Shown: piece after piece, positions 62,470 to 64,000 of the stretch
Layout of the letters: the number at the start of each line of letters is the position of its first letter
How positions within the stretch are numbered: position 1 is the first letter of the stretch
Origin: an uncultured Eggerthellaceae bacterium
GTDB taxonomy: Bacteria; Actinomycetota; Coriobacteriia; Coriobacteriales; Eggerthellaceae
DNA length: 64,000 nucleotides
Direction of reading: 5' to 3'
Assembly: GCA_910588095.1 (NCBI GenBank)
Contig: CAJUQH010000008.1
Coordinates: forward strand, 14,508 to 78,507
Notes under the pieces: model-generated
Seen by the model: only the letters and a program-made list of their open reading frames with translations
Databases searched by the model: none
Told to the model about the DNA's origin: nothing
Made by a program: the position numbers and the translations under genes

Positions 62470-63873
62470 CTAGGCGAACAGCCCCGATATCAGCGGGATC
62501 CACAAAGACATGAGCACCACCAAGCAGATGGCAGGCCCTATGCCGAACTTGACCATCTCGCCGGCCTTGTAGTAGCCCTGGCCGAAGGTAAGGGCAACAG
62601 TCGGATTGAATGGCAAGAGGAAGTTGCCCGCCACGCAGATGGCGATAGCCACCGTGGGCACCACAGCGCTCACGCCGATAGCAGCGAACAGCGGGATGGT
62701 GATGGGCACGAAGATGGCGATGATGGCCGCACCAATGGGGAAGAACGTGTGCAGCAAATAGATGAACGCGAAGATGAACAGGCACATGGGAATGACATCC
62801 CAGCCCGTCAAGCCAGTCGCCATGAGCACCTCGGCCATAGCCTTGGCCGCGCCGGTTTGCATGACCACCATGCCCAGCGAGATGATGGTGCCGATGATGA
62901 TGACGATATCCCACGGAACCTGCTGCTGGACTTCCTTGAAATTGATGAGATCGAGGCCCGGCAGCATCATGAGGGCCAACGCGATGATGGTCACCATAGT
63001 GGGATCGAGAACGGGAACGAAGCTCGATACAACCCAGGCGATGAGCGTCAGGATGATGACAACGCCAGCTTTGACATCGAAACCATCGATATCCTTTGCG
63101 GCAGCCGCCTCTTCGCGAATCTCAGTGAGGAAGCGGTCCTCGATGGGCTCAGGCTTGAAGGCCAGGGTCAGGAAGAACCACGCGATGGGCACCATGACAG
63201 CAGCGATGGGCAACCCGATGGCCATCCACTCGAGGAAGGAGACGCCAGTGCCGGTAGCCTGCTCCATGGTAGAGATGGCCAGGATGTTGAAGTTGCCGCC
63301 TACCGGAGTGGCCATACCGCCGATGACCGCCGCCACCGGGATGCCTATCATGAGGCACTTGCCCAGGTTGGAATGAGCCGGATCGGCATTGGCTGCCTTC
63401 AGAATGGTGAGGGCGAAGCCGTAGAAGATAATGGTCACGCAGAAGTCGGAAAGCACCGTTGAGAGCAGCGCGCACGTAATCATGAACAGCAGGATGAGCT
63501 TGCGCGAATTCTCATGCACCCGCTCAACAAGCCATCCAACCAAGCGAATGCCCCACTTCGTCTTCATGACCACCACGGGAAGGCAGAAGATAGCCACGGC
63601 GAAGAACACCGCGTTATTCGCGAAGCCTCCTGTGGCCCCCGCCCAGTTAGGCGCGATGCCCAACAGCAGCATAAGCACGAGTATGAGCAGGCCGGTAGCG
63701 CCCAGAGGGATAGGGGTGGTGATCCACATGACCGCTAGGGTGAGCAACAAGCCGATAGATAGCCAGCCTTGATGGGTGAAGCTGCCAGAATCAGGCAGCA
63801 GTGCGAACGTGATGAGCACGGCACAGGCGATTATCAAGCCTATGACCCGTGTCGGTAGTTTCGTTGTAGACAT
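62470..63873 (-). CDS. SLC13/DASS-family anion symporter
   Basis: 467 aa, about eleven membrane segments. Two symmetry-related halves are marked by GGMATPVGGNFNILAISTM (about 180-198), the first sodium/substrate loop, and LLPFNPTVALTFGQGYYKAG near 430, the second. The family imports di- or tricarboxylates or sulfate with sodium. A central IIWWDIVIII-like segment is at VPWDIVIIIGTIISLG. ATG 63873 was chosen because AAAGGG is then 7 bases away; ATG 63879 would place it too close. It sits next to the MFS carrier. Confidence 0.87.
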   Translation of the reverse strand: MSTTKLPTRVIGLIIACAVLITFALLPDSGSFTHQGWLSIGLLLTLAVMWITTPIPLGATGLLILVLMLLLGIAPNWAGATGGFANNAVFFAVAIFCLPVVVMKTKWGIRLVGWLVERVHENSRKLILLFMITCALLSTVLSDFCVTIIFYGFALTILKAANADPAHSNLGKCLMIGIPVAAVIGGMATPVGGNFNILAISTMEQATGTGVSFLEWMAIGLPIAAVMVPIAWFFLTLAFKPEPIEDRFLTEIREEAAAAKDIDGFDVKAGVVIILTLIAWVVSSFVPVLDPTMVTIIALALMMLPGLDLINFKEVQQQVPWDIVIIIGTIISLGMVVMQTGAAKAMAEVLMATGLTGWDVIPMCLFIFAFIYLLHTFFPIGAAIIAIFVPITIPLFAAIGVSAVVPTVAIAICVAGNFLLPFNPTVALTFGQGYYKAGEMVKFGIGPAICLVVLMSLWIPLISGLFA

Positions 63874-63944
63874 TTTCATCCCTTTCTAGGAAACCCTACG
63901 CTGCCTGCACTCCCAGCTCAGCAGCGTAGGGGAGGGCAGCGGCC

Positions 63945-64000
63945 CTATGCCGCGAACACCTCGATGGGCCCCATGTTGCGGTCCTCGTCCTTCGTCGAGG
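63945..64000 (-). CDS. C-terminal end of an unidentified gene (cut by right edge)
   Basis: The final 17 codons read STKDEDRNMGPIEVFAA then TAG at 63947-63945. The frame continues beyond the window. Too little is present to name a family. It lies just upstream of the SLC13 gene on the same strand and may be an enzyme acting on its substrate. Confidence 0.4.
   Translation of the reverse strand, partial: STKDEDRNMGPIEVFAA

Overview
The window is bacterial, GC-rich and densely coded. It most likely comes from a gut Coriobacteriia (Eggerthellaceae-like) chromosome. The evidence for this is indirect: many ArsR, GntR, MerR and XRE regulators; large secreted proteins with BspA-type leucine-rich repeats and InlB/Listeria-Bacteroides repeats; a sortase-type C-terminus of the variant L-A-A-T-G; SLC13 and OFA-like MFS carriers; and a split, archaeal-type glutamate synthase. 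No species can be named from the sequence alone.

Layout. 1-2966 (minus): a split glutamate synthase operon (amidotransferase, ferredoxin/FMN synthase, start of the GXGXG subunit), with a perfect inverted repeat that pairs with its own Shine-Dalgarno. 3312-3722: YbaN-like membrane protein. 3987-7599 (minus): an ECF transporter operon (T, A, A', S = TrpP-like) under a T-box leader whose specifier codon reads UGG, so it is predicted to be a tryptophan-starvation-induced tryptophan importer. 7651-17791: HAD phosphatase, a secreted BspA/InlB-repeat protein carrying three in-frame copies of a repeated DNA motif, a CDF metal exporter, a GntR-ABC operon with an evident operator, a DNA-deoxyinosine glycosylase, a PQ-loop protein and a 3-hydroxyacyl-CoA dehydrogenase. 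17978-26281: a giant (about 2770 aa) wall-anchored putative M26-like zinc metalloprotease. 26499-36797: glutaminase, XRE membrane regulator, LOG protein, membrane protein with Ser/Gly/Pro tail, bacterioferritin, CmpB-like membrane protein, membrane-anchored EEP phosphodiesterase, TipA-like MerR regulator and a SulP carrier.

37203-46737 is an accessory island. It begins with a restriction-modification module (Vsr, m5C methyltransferase, BglII-like endonuclease with a C-terminal zinc ribbon), followed by an orphan gene bracketed by 25-bp direct repeats and a truncated IS30-type transposase. Next comes the most interesting locus: a four-gene cluster, visibly lower in GC than its surroundings, encoding a 33-aa Cys-containing peptide (41556-41657), a radical SAM/SPASM enzyme with an N-terminal PqqD-like recognition domain, a UvrA-like double ABC protein that lacks the UvrB-binding domain, and a second radical SAM/SPASM enzyme. 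I read this as a RiPP biosynthetic cluster whose self-protection device is a DrrC-like UvrA paralog, implying a product that acts on DNA.

47012-64000 is conserved chromosome again: guaA (with an unusual Ala/Gly-rich insertion), a second UvrA-like gene, a tyrosine phosphatase, an ArsR-HMA-P1B ATPase metal-efflux operon, a baeRF protein, tcdA, rplJ-rplL with an L10 leader, a NYN-LOTUS protein, a small membrane protein, and an MFS plus an SLC13 carrier next to the tail of a further gene.
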